Shown piece by piece: positions 35,030 through 44,445 of a stretch of 64,000 nt of DNA. The first letter of the stretch is position 1. Every line of letters begins with the position of its first letter. The notes under the pieces are model-generated. The model did no database searches, had not been told where the DNA came from, and saw only the letters and a program-made list of their open reading frames with translations. The stretch spans positions 620,001 to 684,000 of the forward strand of contig CBDDOY010000002.1 of NCBI GenBank assembly GCA_965232165.1, written 5' to 3'. Both the position numbers and the translations under genes were made by a program. The stretch comes from UBA2779 sp965232165 (lineage in GTDB: Bacteria; Spirochaetota; Spirochaetia; DSM-2461).

Positions 35030-36449
35030 GACGCCGTTACTCACCGATTTCTATGAACTCACCATGACTCAAGGGTATTTTTTAAAAACCATGAACTCAC
35101 AGGTGGTTTTTGAGATGTTCTTCCGGCGGCAGCCCTTTAACGGCGGATTTTCGGTATTCGCGGGCCTGGGAGAACTCCTTGAACGTCTGTTGAACCTCAG
35201 ATTCGATGAGGACGAACTTGACTTTCTACGCAGTCAGGGAATTTTCCGTGATGAGTTCTTGGATTTTCTCGGTGAGTACCGATTTTCCGGCGATCTCTAC
35301 GCCATGGAAGAGGGGTCATTGGTTTTCCCCGGCGAACCCATCATCCGCATTCAGACAACCATGGCGGAAGCCCAGCTCATTGAGAGTCTTCTTCTGAACC
35401 TGATAAATTTTCAAACTCTCATCGCCACGAAGGCCGCTCGGATATACAACGCCTCGGGCGGGGGAAGAGTTCTGGAATTCGGCCTGCGCAGGGCGCAGGG
35501 GGTGGACGGAGCCCTGTCCGCCTCACGGGCGGCTTATATCGGCGGCTGTGCGGCCACGTCTAACACCCTGTCGGGTAAGCGATACGGCATCCCTATATCC
35601 GGCACCATGGCTCATTCCTGGGTAATGGCCTTTGACAGCGAATTGGAGGCGTTCAGCGCATACGCTGAAATATACCCTGAGAACAGTGTCTTTCTCATCG
35701 ACACGTATAACACCCTGGACAGCGGTATCAAGAATGCCATCACCGTAGGCAAAGAACTCAAGGCTAAGGGGCATAACTTCGGCGTGCGCCTCGATTCGGG
35801 AGACCTCCAGTACTTGAGCATCAGGGTCCGTGAAGAATTGGATCAGGCCGGTCTGGAAAGAGCCTTCATTTGCGTCTCCAATGATTTGACCGAAGAAATT
35901 ATATGGCAGTTAAGAACGAATCGGACTCCTATTGATGTTTGGGGCATAGGCACTCAACTGGTAACCGGCGGCCCTGACGCCTCTCTCACCGGTGTTTACA
36001 AACTCTCCGCCCGATGGGCGGGAGATTCGATTAAACCGGTCATAAAGCTTTCAAACAATCCCGAGAAAATCACAAATCCTGGAATCAAACAGGTCTACCG
36101 TTTCTATGACGCAAATGAAACGCCCCTGGGTGATTTGATCTGTCTGCATGATGAAACCCTCAAGGTCGGCAAGCCGATTCGCTTCAATCATCCTATGTAC
36201 AGACCCAACCATTTCATCCTTGCCGATTATCACCATTTTGTGCCCCTCCTTTCGAAGAAGATCAGCAATGGAGTCCTCTGTGCCGCCCCCCTCACGTTAC
36301 CCGAAATCAGAGACCGTGTTATTGCCGGAATAAGCGGATTGGATACATCTCACACACGATTGCTCAATCCACATCTATACAAGGTTTCACTTTCAAACGC
36401 CCTGCACAAACTCAAGTTTGGCCTCATTGATGAGCTGACAGAACAGTAA
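35022..36449 (+). CDS. pncB: nicotinate phosphoribosyltransferase
   Basis: Protein of 475 aa that makes nicotinate mononucleotide from nicotinate and PRPP, the step after PncA. MYKTPLLTDFYELTMTQGYF is the family start. Further family blocks are FEMFFRRQPFNGGFSVFAGL, EFGLRRAQGVDGALSASRA, ISGTMAHSWVMAF (with the conserved histidine), FLIDTYNTLDSG and VRLDSGDLQYLS. Length is that of the longer bacterial NAPRTase class. Overlaps pncA by 8 bp. Confidence 0.95.
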   Translation: MYKTPLLTDFYELTMTQGYFLKTMNSQVVFEMFFRRQPFNGGFSVFAGLGELLERLLNLRFDEDELDFLRSQGIFRDEFLDFLGEYRFSGDLYAMEEGSLVFPGEPIIRIQTTMAEAQLIESLLLNLINFQTLIATKAARIYNASGGGRVLEFGLRRAQGVDGALSASRAAYIGGCAATSNTLSGKRYGIPISGTMAHSWVMAFDSELEAFSAYAEIYPENSVFLIDTYNTLDSGIKNAITVGKELKAKGHNFGVRLDSGDLQYLSIRVREELDQAGLERAFICVSNDLTEEIIWQLRTNRTPIDVWGIGTQLVTGGPDASLTGVYKLSARWAGDSIKPVIKLSNNPEKITNPGIKQVYRFYDANETPLGDLICLHDETLKVGKPIRFNHPMYRPNHFILADYHHFVPLLSKKISNGVLCAAPLTLPEIRDRVIAGISGLDTSHTRLLNPHLYKVSLSNALHKLKFGLIDELTEQ

Positions 36450-36524
36450 TCTCATATAATGACGGGAATGGTTTCATAGTTTCGATAAATCCGCCGATGA
36501 ACGCAGATGGCAGAAAGCTCTTTG

Positions 36525-36537
36525 GGGCACCTCTAAG
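36525..36537 (+). repeat. isolated MITE end in the pncB-acyl-CoA ligase gap
   Basis: GGGCACCTCTAAG matches the terminus of the MITE family; the remainder is missing. Suggests a decayed or partly deleted copy between the two convergent genes. Confidence 0.45.
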
Positions 36538-36565
36538 AATTTTCCGTGCAAAGCGGGAAATCTCC

Positions 36566-38458
36566 TTAAACGAAAAGCGCTTCAATCTCCTTAGCGTAAA
36601 CCTCATTGATAACATGGCGTTTAATCTCTTGCTTAGCCGACAGTTCTCTGCCAAGTTCGAAAGGCCGGGAGAGAATCGCAAAACGCACGATTTTCTCATA
36701 GGTTTTAAACCCTTTTTTCATAGAGATGATCCCCGCGATCTCCTCGGAGATCAATTCATGCACCTCGGGACTGGCAACAAGCTCTTCATCATTGGTATAC
36801 ATCATGCTGTTAACCTTGGCCCAGTTACTGACATTGTCCTTATTAAGATGAATGAGTGCACCCAGATATTTTCTATCCTGACCAATAACGACACCGGATG
36901 CAATGTAAGGGCTGAGTTTGAGTTTTTCTTCAATGGGCGCCGGTTCAACATTTTCACCGCCAAGAAGCACAATCGTGTCTTTAACCCTACCGACTATGGC
37001 GAATTCGCCGTCATAAGTTTCAACAGCCAAATCTCCGGTATTCAGCCAGCCGTCTTCGTCTATAGTCGCGGCGGTGAGGTCGTCCCTTCTGAAATAACCT
37101 TTCATTATCTGAGGTCCTCTGGCGTAAAGCACCCCAGTCTTCCCTGACCCCAAACGGTTTCCATCCTCGCCGACTATTTTGATCTCGGTTCCCTTGAGCG
37201 GAGGGCCGATGGTACCGGGCACCTGACGGAAAAGTGATCGAAGAGTGAGAACGGGAGCACTCTCGGTTAGGCCATAGCCTTCAATGAGTATGATACCCAC
37301 GGCCTGAAAAAAAGCCTCGACATGAGCGGGCAGTCCGCCGCCTCCTGAAATGCCAGCGATAAATTTCCCGCCCAGCTTCCGCATAATTTTCTGAAAGACA
37401 AGGATTGAGCCGAGTGCCTTGAGCGGCCATAAAAGGATGAATGGGAGGAAACCCATCACAAAGTCCAGGATTCTATTACGCTTCCGGAACCGAGGAAGGA
37501 GTCCCCGCACTAGGTTGTAGCTTTTTTTCCAGGCGCCTCCGATAATGACAAAGAAATGAAACAGGAGTTTCTTCACGCCGCCGCTCTGATTGGCATTCCG
37601 GTACACTCCGTCCCGTACAGATTCCCAAATCCTGGGCACGGAAGCCATCCAGGTTGGCTTAACCTTTTGCATGTCTTCCATAAGTATTGATCCTATGGGC
37701 TTGGAATAGCACAATGTGCTTTCCGTTGCCAGTGCGACATACTGCATGACACGTTCAAAGGCATGCCACACCGGCAGGATACTGAGCCAGCGGTCACCGG
37801 GTTTGACCGCAAGCAATCCTGGCGCCCATTGCAACTGGTAGAGAAAATTCTCATGGGTAAGCATCACGCCTTTTGGAACACCAGTGGTTCCCGATGTATA
37901 AATGATGGTCACCACATCATCCTTGTCCCCCTTGTCGATTTCCGCATCGACAGAAGCCAAATCGGCATCCTCTCCCCTGGCCAATATCTTGTCGTAAAGA
38001 TGTATGTTGAAGTGGCCTGCCGCCACAGATTCTGACTGGAAGCCGCTATCCAATATGATGATGTCTTTGAGTTCCGGAAGATCTTTCTCCTTTTCAAGCA
38101 CCTTATCAAGCTGCCGGGCGTCTTCAAGGATGGCAAGAGAGCACTGAGAAAAGGAAAGAATATAGGCAATTTCATCGGAATTTGAATCACAGCCCCGTGG
38201 AACATCGGCAGCCCCGAGGCTGATGAGCGCAAGATCGGTTACCAGCCATTCCCGCCTATTATCTGAAATTAGGCCGACCCTGTCGCTGCGGTTAACTCCA
38301 AGCGTCTGCAAACCGATGGCCAGTTTCCTGACCTGATCATAAAGCTGGGCGAAAGTTGTTGCCCGGTACGCATCTTGGGCATCCTTATGCATCTGTACCG
38401 GGGATTCTGCGTGTATGCCGGCCATATAACGCAATAGTCTGGGCAATGTAGATTCCAC
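36566..38458 (-). CDS. long-chain fatty acid--CoA ligase (AMP-binding)
   Basis: Protein of 630 aa that activates fatty acids to acyl-CoA through an acyl-adenylate. The P-loop-like motif is TIIYTSGTTGVPKGVMLTHEN, followed by LPVWHAFERV, ISGGGGLPAHVEAFFQAVG, LIEGYGLTESAPVLT and the hinge region GWLNTGDLAVETYDGEFAIVGRVKDTIVLLGGENVEP, all diagnostic of the long-chain ACSL branch. Start is a GTG at 38458 with a strong AAGGAGG site. Monocistronic, convergent with pncB. Catalytic lysine region near the C terminus (ELSAKQEIKRH) is present. Confidence 0.93.
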   Translation of the reverse strand: MESTLPRLLRYMAGIHAESPVQMHKDAQDAYRATTFAQLYDQVRKLAIGLQTLGVNRSDRVGLISDNRREWLVTDLALISLGAADVPRGCDSNSDEIAYILSFSQCSLAILEDARQLDKVLEKEKDLPELKDIIILDSGFQSESVAAGHFNIHLYDKILARGEDADLASVDAEIDKGDKDDVVTIIYTSGTTGVPKGVMLTHENFLYQLQWAPGLLAVKPGDRWLSILPVWHAFERVMQYVALATESTLCYSKPIGSILMEDMQKVKPTWMASVPRIWESVRDGVYRNANQSGGVKKLLFHFFVIIGGAWKKSYNLVRGLLPRFRKRNRILDFVMGFLPFILLWPLKALGSILVFQKIMRKLGGKFIAGISGGGGLPAHVEAFFQAVGIILIEGYGLTESAPVLTLRSLFRQVPGTIGPPLKGTEIKIVGEDGNRLGSGKTGVLYARGPQIMKGYFRRDDLTAATIDEDGWLNTGDLAVETYDGEFAIVGRVKDTIVLLGGENVEPAPIEEKLKLSPYIASGVVIGQDRKYLGALIHLNKDNVSNWAKVNSMMYTNDEELVASPEVHELISEEIAGIISMKKGFKTYEKIVRFAILSRPFELGRELSAKQEIKRHVINEVYAKEIEALFV

Positions 38459-38806
38459 TGCAAACCTCCTTGGGGAATTAAGACGGCCTGCCTTAACAAA
38501 GTGCAGGCTGAACGCTAATAACTCTATTCAATCATTAATTCCTAGTCTTGAAAATACCCTGGGAGTCTGCGGACTCAAATCTCTTGAGGCCGTCTTTGAT
38601 GATTTTAGGCGCAGCTACGGCTTTGGCAAAGCCTTTAAGTGCTCACCGCCTTGTCAGATTATTCCATATCCCAACCCTTTCCCCGCAAGACAGATCCAAG
38701 CTGCCTCAGAATGCCTGATTCATCGGGATCATACAAGATGGTTCAAGGTTTTCAGGGCCGATTCATCCATCGACCCGGTTTTGAATCGACTAATTCGATG
38801 CCAGCG

Positions 38807-39016
38807 GATATTCTGCGACACCCGGGAATCCTTTCCTCATCAGCAAAGAAGCTCTAAATCCGGACGGGATATTCTGCGACACCCGGGAATCCTTTCCTCA
38901 TCAGCAAAGAAGCTCTAAATCCGGACGGGATATTCTGCGACACCCGGGAATCCTTTCCTCATCAGCAAAGAAGCTCTAAATCCGGACGGGATATTCTGCG
39001 ACACCCGGGAATCCTT
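38807..39016 (+). repeat. 61-bp tandem repeat, about 3.4 units (in the 38459-39106 gap)
   Basis: GATATTCTGCGACACCCGGG recurs at 38807, 38868, 38929 and 38990, spacing exactly 61 bp, with intervening CCTCATCAGCAAAGAAGCTC and TAAATCCGGACGG. The units are continuous, without spacers. The rest of 38459-39106 holds no convincing gene; around 38566-38580 there is a short GGAGTCTGCGGACTC palindrome. Confidence 0.85.
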
Positions 39017-39106
39017 AACAAATGCCCAGAAGCTTGGTGTTTGAAATAAACGGCCTCTGCCCCCAGTCATTCCTTAGTAGGGAAACGACTTGACAAGGAG
39101 GTGTTT

Positions 39107-40219
39107 ATGACTTTTCCGCACTGCCCCAATCCCGATTGCTCCAATTTTGACGCTCCTTTAGGGGAAAACTGGTATATTCGCTATGGTTTTCATCCTACTG
39201 TGGCCTTCGGCCCAATTCAGCGCTACCGCTGTAAGAATTGCCGCAGGACTTTTTCGGAGCAGACTTTTTCCATAGATTACTATGCAAAAAAAACTATCGA
39301 TTATTCCAGGATCTTCGAGCATCTTGTCACGGCTTCAGGACTTATCGACATAGGCCGGGCCCTCGGCATCAGGGCCGAGACCGTTCAGAACCGCTTTGAA
39401 CGGCTGGCACGGTGCTGTCTGGCCATTCATTCCGAACTGCTTCCGGCCCTGCCCATGCAGGAAAATATGGCCGCCGACGGGCTGGAATCGTTCTCTTTTT
39501 CCCAGTACTTCCCCCATCACATCAACCTCTTCGCCGGCTCTGCATCCGAGTTCATTTACAGCATGGGCTTTGCCAATCTTAGGCGCAAAGGAAGAATGAC
39601 CCCTGTACAGAAACAGAGAAGACTAGAACTGGAATCCGTCGAAAAAGCCGATCCGAAAGCCGTAGAAAAATCGTTTAGAAGTATAACTGAAGGTCTTATT
39701 CAACTGCTTAAAAATAAGAAGGTTACCGGAAAGATATTGACGACAGACCTTCACAAATCGTATACACGGGCCTTCGCTAAGATTGAGGATTTCAGGAAAT
39801 ACTTTCTTCATGAATGTATATCTTCAAATGAGTTCAGGAATAAAGACAATCCCCTATTCCCTGTGAATTACCTTGACCGTCAGATTCGCAAAGATGCCTG
39901 CAATCATGTGCGGCAGACGGTACAGTTTGCCCGGTGTCCCAGTGCGATGATGACGCGCATGGCCGTCTACCGTCACTACCATAACTGCGTGATTGCCCGG
40001 CGGGTTCAGGAAGCCCGAAAAAAAGACATGACAACACACGTGGAAGAGGCCGGAATTAAGCGTACAGACCTGGACAAAATAATCGGCAGGTATTGGCTGA
40101 AGCGTCCATTCCTGAGCAAGATCAGACTGGGTGCGGAAGAGGGCAAGACCTGGTTCAGTCAGTGGCGTAATCCAGGGGTGAAGTTTAATCGCTACAGCCC
40201 CCTGTACATCCAGGTTTAG
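39107..40219 (+). CDS. zinc-ribbon transposase-like protein
   Basis: Protein of 370 aa. ATG at 39107 has a strong AGGAGGTG site; the GTG at 39101 overlaps that site and is rejected. The N terminus (HCPNPDCSNF and YRCKNCRRTFSEQTF) is a four-cysteine zinc ribbon of the kind found in IS1- and IS1595-like transposases. A helix-turn-helix-like segment (GLIDIGRALGIRAETVQNRF) follows, then ADGLESF and TTDLHKSYTRAF, which could be the first two acidic catalytic positions. The third is not clear. No terminal inverted repeats were identified, so element limits are unknown. Confidence 0.65.
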   Translation: MTFPHCPNPDCSNFDAPLGENWYIRYGFHPTVAFGPIQRYRCKNCRRTFSEQTFSIDYYAKKTIDYSRIFEHLVTASGLIDIGRALGIRAETVQNRFERLARCCLAIHSELLPALPMQENMAADGLESFSFSQYFPHHINLFAGSASEFIYSMGFANLRRKGRMTPVQKQRRLELESVEKADPKAVEKSFRSITEGLIQLLKNKKVTGKILTTDLHKSYTRAFAKIEDFRKYFLHECISSNEFRNKDNPLFPVNYLDRQIRKDACNHVRQTVQFARCPSAMMTRMAVYRHYHNCVIARRVQEARKKDMTTHVEEAGIKRTDLDKIIGRYWLKRPFLSKIRLGAEEGKTWFSQWRNPGVKFNRYSPLYIQV

Positions 40220-40352
40220 AGGTGAACACAAGGTTCGGGGCATTTGATATGGGCAACATCGAAGCAGCAGGAACACAGGGCGAAAGCTGACCAGTCGAGT
40301 TAAGTCCGGCAGACTCCCAGGATGCCGTCGATTCAAAAAAAAGGCAGAAGGA

Positions 40353-40440
40353 AGCACCCTTCGGGCCGGGTTTTTCGCTCCAATACTTTGTTCTGGCAGC
40401 CTATTAACCGGCCAATCGCCGGACGGCCAGCGGCATTTCG
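40353..40440 (-). repeat. dispersed repeat R, copy 4 (in the 40220-40583 gap)
   Basis: Reverse strand: AAATGCCGCTGGCCGTCCGG...GGCTGCCAGAACAAAGTATT...CCGAAGGGTGC. Longest alignment is with 61853-61951. No gene is visible between 40220 and 40583. Confidence 0.6.
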
Positions 40441-40583
40441 GGCCAGGGGGAACGCCCAGAAACTCCAGCAGCAATGATCATGTCGGTATAAATGAAACCG
40501 TCATTCACAGGGCGTAAGCGAATAAGAACTGATTAAGAACAGATAGGGATAGGAATAATGCCTTTATTCCGTCATTATAAATC

Positions 40584-41438
40584 ATGCCGGATTTTCACCG
40601 TCCCCGAATAATGGGCATAATTAATTGCACACCCGATTCTTTTTATGCCGGCAGCCGGAGCATAGGGCCTTCTAAGATTGCAGAAACCGCTGAATCCATG
40701 ATAGCCCAAGGAGCGGACATCATCGACATCGGCGGCGAATCTACCAGGCCGGGCTCCACCGGAGTGACTTCAGAGGAGCAGATCGGCCGAGTCTTACCGG
40801 CGATAAAGATGATTCGCACTATGTCGCCGATAGATATCTCAATCGACACCCGCAATGCCGATGTGGCCGAAGCCGCCATGAAGGCCGGCGCCACGATAAT
40901 CAACGATATTTCGGCCCTGCAATCTGATTCCCGTATGGCCGGTTTGGCGGCAAAATGGGATGTGCCGGTTATTCTCATGCATATACAGGGAACCCCTGCC
41001 ACAATGCAGACGAATCCTTCCTACGCCGATGTCGTCCAAGAAGTCAAAAGCGCATTGCTCCGCTCTGCTGAATTTGCACAGACAAGAGGAATCGACAGAA
41101 AACACATCATACTCGATCCTGGAATTGGGTTCGGCAAGCGCCTACAGGACAACCTGCTGCTTCTCAAGCATCTATCCGAACTGCGAAAGACAGGGTACCC
41201 TATTTTGGTGGGTCTCAGTCGGAAGTCATTCCTGGGTTTTGTTCTTAATAAGGATGACGAGGATATTGCCGGTCAAATGATATCAAGGAACGGGAGACCT
41301 CCTGAGGACAGGCTCATGGGAACGATAGCAGCACATACCTGGTGTCTCTCTCAAGGCGTCGGGATACTGAGGGTTCACGATGTGAAGGCCGCCCGCGATG
41401 CCATTACTATTTGGGAGGCCATAGAATGCGCTTCTTAA
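40584..41438 (+). CDS. folP: dihydropteroate synthase
   Basis: Protein of 284 aa that condenses p-aminobenzoate with dihydropterin pyrophosphate in folate synthesis. Signature blocks: IMGIINCTPDSFYAGSR, ADIIDIGGESTRPGS, ISIDTRNADVAEAAMKAGA, INDISALQSDSRM, VILMHIQGTPATMQ, IILDPGIGFGK and PILVGLSRKSFLG. All active-site segments are intact. First gene of a run of eight same-strand genes; the next gene, cdaA, begins 13 bp before its stop codon. Confidence 0.95.
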   Translation: MPDFHRPRIMGIINCTPDSFYAGSRSIGPSKIAETAESMIAQGADIIDIGGESTRPGSTGVTSEEQIGRVLPAIKMIRTMSPIDISIDTRNADVAEAAMKAGATIINDISALQSDSRMAGLAAKWDVPVILMHIQGTPATMQTNPSYADVVQEVKSALLRSAEFAQTRGIDRKHIILDPGIGFGKRLQDNLLLLKHLSELRKTGYPILVGLSRKSFLGFVLNKDDEDIAGQMISRNGRPPEDRLMGTIAAHTWCLSQGVGILRVHDVKAARDAITIWEAIECAS

Positions 41439-42220
41439 ACGACATACCGCTCTTCAACAATTATCTGCTCCCGGCACTGGATATCATTATCCTAGCCTTT
41501 CTCTTATACAAGCTCTATGAATTACTCGAAGAGACTAGGGCCGTTCAACTCCTGCGAGGTGCGGTGATAATGGCCTTGGTGTATGCAATTGCCTGGGGAT
41601 TTCGGCTCTCTGCCCTGCTTTGGATTCTCGAACTGATCGCGCCTGGGCTGTTTATCGGCATTGCCATCGTCTTTCAGCCGGAACTACGCAACATCGTTAC
41701 TCGAATCGGGCAAAGAGAGTTTTTCCGGGGAAAGGTGAGACATGACCCCTTTCAGATTGAATCAGCACTCAATGCCGCCGAGATACTCTCCAGTAACCGC
41801 CGCGGCGCCTTGGTCGTATTCGGGCGCAAAGTCGGATTAAAAGAAACTGTCAGCACCGGAACCCAGATTAACGCGGATCTGTCATCGGCTTTGATTATCT
41901 CATTGTTTGGGTATGACGGCCCCCTCCACGATGGAGCGGTGGTGATTCAAGGAAGCCGGTTAGTCGCCGCAGGCTGTTTTCTACCCCTCTCGAATCAGTT
42001 GGATATCCGCCGGAGTTTCGGCACTCGGCACAGGGCGGCCCTGGGAATGGCTGAGGAAACTGATGCCCTGATACTGGTAATCTCAGAAGAAACTGGCTCA
42101 ATTTCCCTGGCGTATGACAGCAACATCTTTTATGATCTCGGAGTGGATGAGATTCGACAGCGATTAATCGAACTGATGGGGATGGGGCTGCCGGACAGTC
42201 AGGAGGATGGCGGTTCATGA
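41426..42220 (+). CDS. cdaA: diadenylate cyclase, CdaA type
   Basis: Protein of 264 aa making the second messenger c-di-AMP from two ATP. The frame is open upstream from 41342 but the ATG at 41426 (MRFLNDIPLFNNYLLPALDI) gives the usual N terminus with three membrane helices (about residues 10-85). The DAC domain carries DGPLHDGAVVIQGSRLVAAG (DGA motif) and FGTRHRAALGMAEETDALIL (GTRHR motif). Overlaps folP by 13 bp and the CdaR-like gene by 4 bp. The pair cdaA-cdaR is conserved in many bacteria, where CdaR modulates the cyclase. Confidence 0.94.
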   Translation: MRFLNDIPLFNNYLLPALDIIILAFLLYKLYELLEETRAVQLLRGAVIMALVYAIAWGFRLSALLWILELIAPGLFIGIAIVFQPELRNIVTRIGQREFFRGKVRHDPFQIESALNAAEILSSNRRGALVVFGRKVGLKETVSTGTQINADLSSALIISLFGYDGPLHDGAVVIQGSRLVAAGCFLPLSNQLDIRRSFGTRHRAALGMAEETDALILVISEETGSISLAYDSNIFYDLGVDEIRQRLIELMGMGLPDSQEDGGS

Positions 42221-43224
42221 TTGGCCATGAGATACTGAACCATGCATTTAACCGATGGTCGATAAAAATTCTCTGCGTAGGTACGGCCATTCTGCTTTAT
42301 CTCTTATTCAGGGTGAACACACTTACCGAGCGGGAAGCTGCCATTCTTCTCGATGTCATATCCCCAAGAGATTACATCGTAAGTTCCGATTATCCGAGCA
42401 GCATCAATGTGACGCTTAGGGGAAATGAAGAAGCCGTCAAGGGAGTGCTCATCGACGATATTGAAGCCAGTGTCAACCTCAGTGCATACTCACAAGAGGG
42501 AACGTATCGAGTCCCTGTCGAAATTAATAAGAAGGGAACAGCTCTTCAGCCGGAGGCATTAGAAGTTCGGCCGCAATCCCGGGAATTGTCATTTTCCCTC
42601 GAGAGGAAAACCATACGTTCATTGATTGTTCACCCTGAGTTATCTGGTTTTCCGGCCTTGGGCTATGAACTCACCCAGTCTTTCGTATCTCCATCATCGG
42701 TAACGGTGATAGGCCCCTACAGCCAAATGGAAAATCTATACGAACTAAATACTGAGATCATTGATATCTCCGGCCGGCGGGAGGATTTCACTGTCACCAC
42801 CCGCGTTGTGCACCCATCCCCTCAAATTGAAATACCCGGCGGACAGATTGTTGAATTTCGAGGAGTTATCAAAGAGACCATCGTCATTCGGACAATCGAA
42901 AACAGGGAGCTGGTGGTTTTTGACCTTCCAGAAGGATTGAGTATTAATAGCGAGCTTCCCCAAGTGAGCCTCACCGTCCAGGGCAGCCAGCTTATTGTTG
43001 AGGAGATTAGTCCTCAGGATATGACCCTTTTCATCGAGGGTTCAAAAATTCGCGGCCCTGGAACTTACACCCTTCCTCTGATGATAGATATTCCCCCCGG
43101 CCTGGCAGTACTCAAAATAGCGCCCCGAGAAATCAGCATACAAGTCGTCTGGACTTCAGCCGTGAATCCTCAGCCTATTCTGCCCCGCCTTAACGGCACG
43201 CCGTCCACAAAGAGCGACCAATGA
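42217..43224 (+). CDS. YbbR-domain protein, CdaR-like cyclase regulator
   Basis: Protein of 335 aa. One N-terminal membrane helix (KILCVGTAILLYLLFRV, residues about 19-36) is followed by an extracytoplasmic part built of YbbR-type repeats, e.g. VTLRGNEEAVKGVLIDDIEA, VPVEINKKGTAL and VTVIGPYSQMENLYELNTE. The ATG overlaps the cdaA stop (ATGA), so the two are coupled. In other bacteria the homologue CdaR binds CdaA and tunes c-di-AMP output; that role is carried over by family and position. C-terminal tail is proline-rich and short. Confidence 0.88.
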   Translation: MIGHEILNHAFNRWSIKILCVGTAILLYLLFRVNTLTEREAAILLDVISPRDYIVSSDYPSSINVTLRGNEEAVKGVLIDDIEASVNLSAYSQEGTYRVPVEINKKGTALQPEALEVRPQSRELSFSLERKTIRSLIVHPELSGFPALGYELTQSFVSPSSVTVIGPYSQMENLYELNTEIIDISGRREDFTVTTRVVHPSPQIEIPGGQIVEFRGVIKETIVIRTIENRELVVFDLPEGLSINSELPQVSLTVQGSQLIVEEISPQDMTLFIEGSKIRGPGTYTLPLMIDIPPGLAVLKIAPREISIQVVWTSAVNPQPILPRLNGTPSTKSDQ

Positions 43225-43601
43225 TAATCGGAATTGGATTAGACATCGTTCATGTTTCACGATTAACGCATTGGCTGGAAAACCCCAATCTTTGCGCCCG
43301 TTATTTCCATCCCCTGGAGTTGGATGCGGTGTATGCACGGGGTGTCAATTCGGTCCTAAGCCTGGCATCCCGATTCGCCGCGAAGGAGGCATTCGTCAAG
43401 GCTATGGGAACCGGGTTTGCAGGCCTGCGATTAAGAGATATTCGAGTCGAGAATAAGAAATCTGGACAGCCCCAACTGATACTTGAGGGAAAGGCTCTAG
43501 AACGATCTTCCCAAATTGGTGTAAACAGAATACATCTATCCCTGACTTATGAAAAAAACTGGGCCGCGGCCCAGGTAATATTGGAAGCGTTCAATGGCTG
43601 A
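43221..43601 (+). CDS. acpS: holo-[acyl-carrier-protein] synthase
   Basis: Protein of 126 aa that transfers 4'-phosphopantetheine from CoA to acyl carrier protein. MIIGIGLDIVHVSRL contains the Mg-binding aspartate, and LASRFAAKEAFVKAMGTG is the second signature (RFAAKEA). Length is typical. Overlaps the YbbR gene by 4 bp (ATGA) and the DUF2225 gene by 8 bp. Confidence 0.94.
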   Translation: MIIGIGLDIVHVSRLTHWLENPNLCARYFHPLELDAVYARGVNSVLSLASRFAAKEAFVKAMGTGFAGLRLRDIRVENKKSGQPQLILEGKALERSSQIGVNRIHLSLTYEKNWAAAQVILEAFNG

Positions 43602-44445
43602 ACTAAAAATTACTTACAGGGCGAAACAATCCACCGAATGCCCTCTCTGCAGACAAGAATTTCATCGTGAAGACATGCTCACAGGCGGCGGACGAATGAA
43701 CGCCGGAGAGTTGACCGATGAGCTTCACCGGAAGTATCTGCCCACCCAGAAATATGGGAGGATATTCCCCCTTATCTATACAATATCGGTATGTCCCAGA
43801 TGTTGGTTTGCCGCCTTTCCCCGCCACTTCACCTCAATGGAAGACGAAGTCCTGGAAGCCCTTGACAACACCATCGGCGAGAGAAAAAACCTTATCCGCC
43901 CCTTATTCGACAATATCGATTTCGAACAGAACAGAACACTTCCCGAGGGGATATGTTCCTATGTGTTAGCCGCCTCATGTTACGGGCATTTCCCGAAAAC
44001 AGAGGCGCCCACCTTCCTCAGCGGTCTCTGCTTCCTCCGCGCCGGTTGGCTAGCTAATGATTTTGATGAAGTGGACTCCGATAAGAATTATAGCTACATG
44101 GCCCGGATATTCCTCAGAAAGGCATCGTTTTACTATTCCGAAACTCTGCGATGCCAAAATGAAAAAACTGAAAACGTAGAAGAAATTCCGCATTTCGGCC
44201 CCGATATAGATAGAAACTATGGCTTTGATGGCGTGCGCTACCTTACGGGGCTGCTACAGCTTAGATATGCCAAGCATGAAGACCGAGAGAAACGGATCAA
44301 AACTCTTAAAGAGGCGCAAACAGCGGTCTCGCGTATCGTCGGCATGGGTGAATCATCCAAAGCAAAACCGTCGGTGTTTCTGGATATGGGCCGAGAACTC
44401 TACAAAGCAATCAAGCTTGAACTCCAAAGCATTGATGCTTCGTAA
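43594..44445 (+). CDS. DUF2225 protein
   Basis: Protein of 283 aa belonging to the DUF2225 family of unknown function, common in spirochaetes and firmicutes. An N-terminal zinc-ribbon-like pair (CPLCRQEFHRED and VCPRCWFAAFP, residues about 17-75) is followed by an all-helical, TPR-like region (FLSGLCFLRAGWLANDF, YLTGLLQLRYAKHEDREKRI). No signal peptide. Lies between acpS and truA with overlaps on both sides, so it is cotranscribed with them. Biochemical function unknown. Confidence 0.85.
   Translation: MAELKITYRAKQSTECPLCRQEFHREDMLTGGGRMNAGELTDELHRKYLPTQKYGRIFPLIYTISVCPRCWFAAFPRHFTSMEDEVLEALDNTIGERKNLIRPLFDNIDFEQNRTLPEGICSYVLAASCYGHFPKTEAPTFLSGLCFLRAGWLANDFDEVDSDKNYSYMARIFLRKASFYYSETLRCQNEKTENVEEIPHFGPDIDRNYGFDGVRYLTGLLQLRYAKHEDREKRIKTLKEAQTAVSRIVGMGESSKAKPSVFLDMGRELYKAIKLELQSIDAS

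Noticed and set aside
38807..39016. Possible CRISPR array
   Set aside because: The 61-bp units are contiguous and identical, with no unique spacers, and no cas genes are near.
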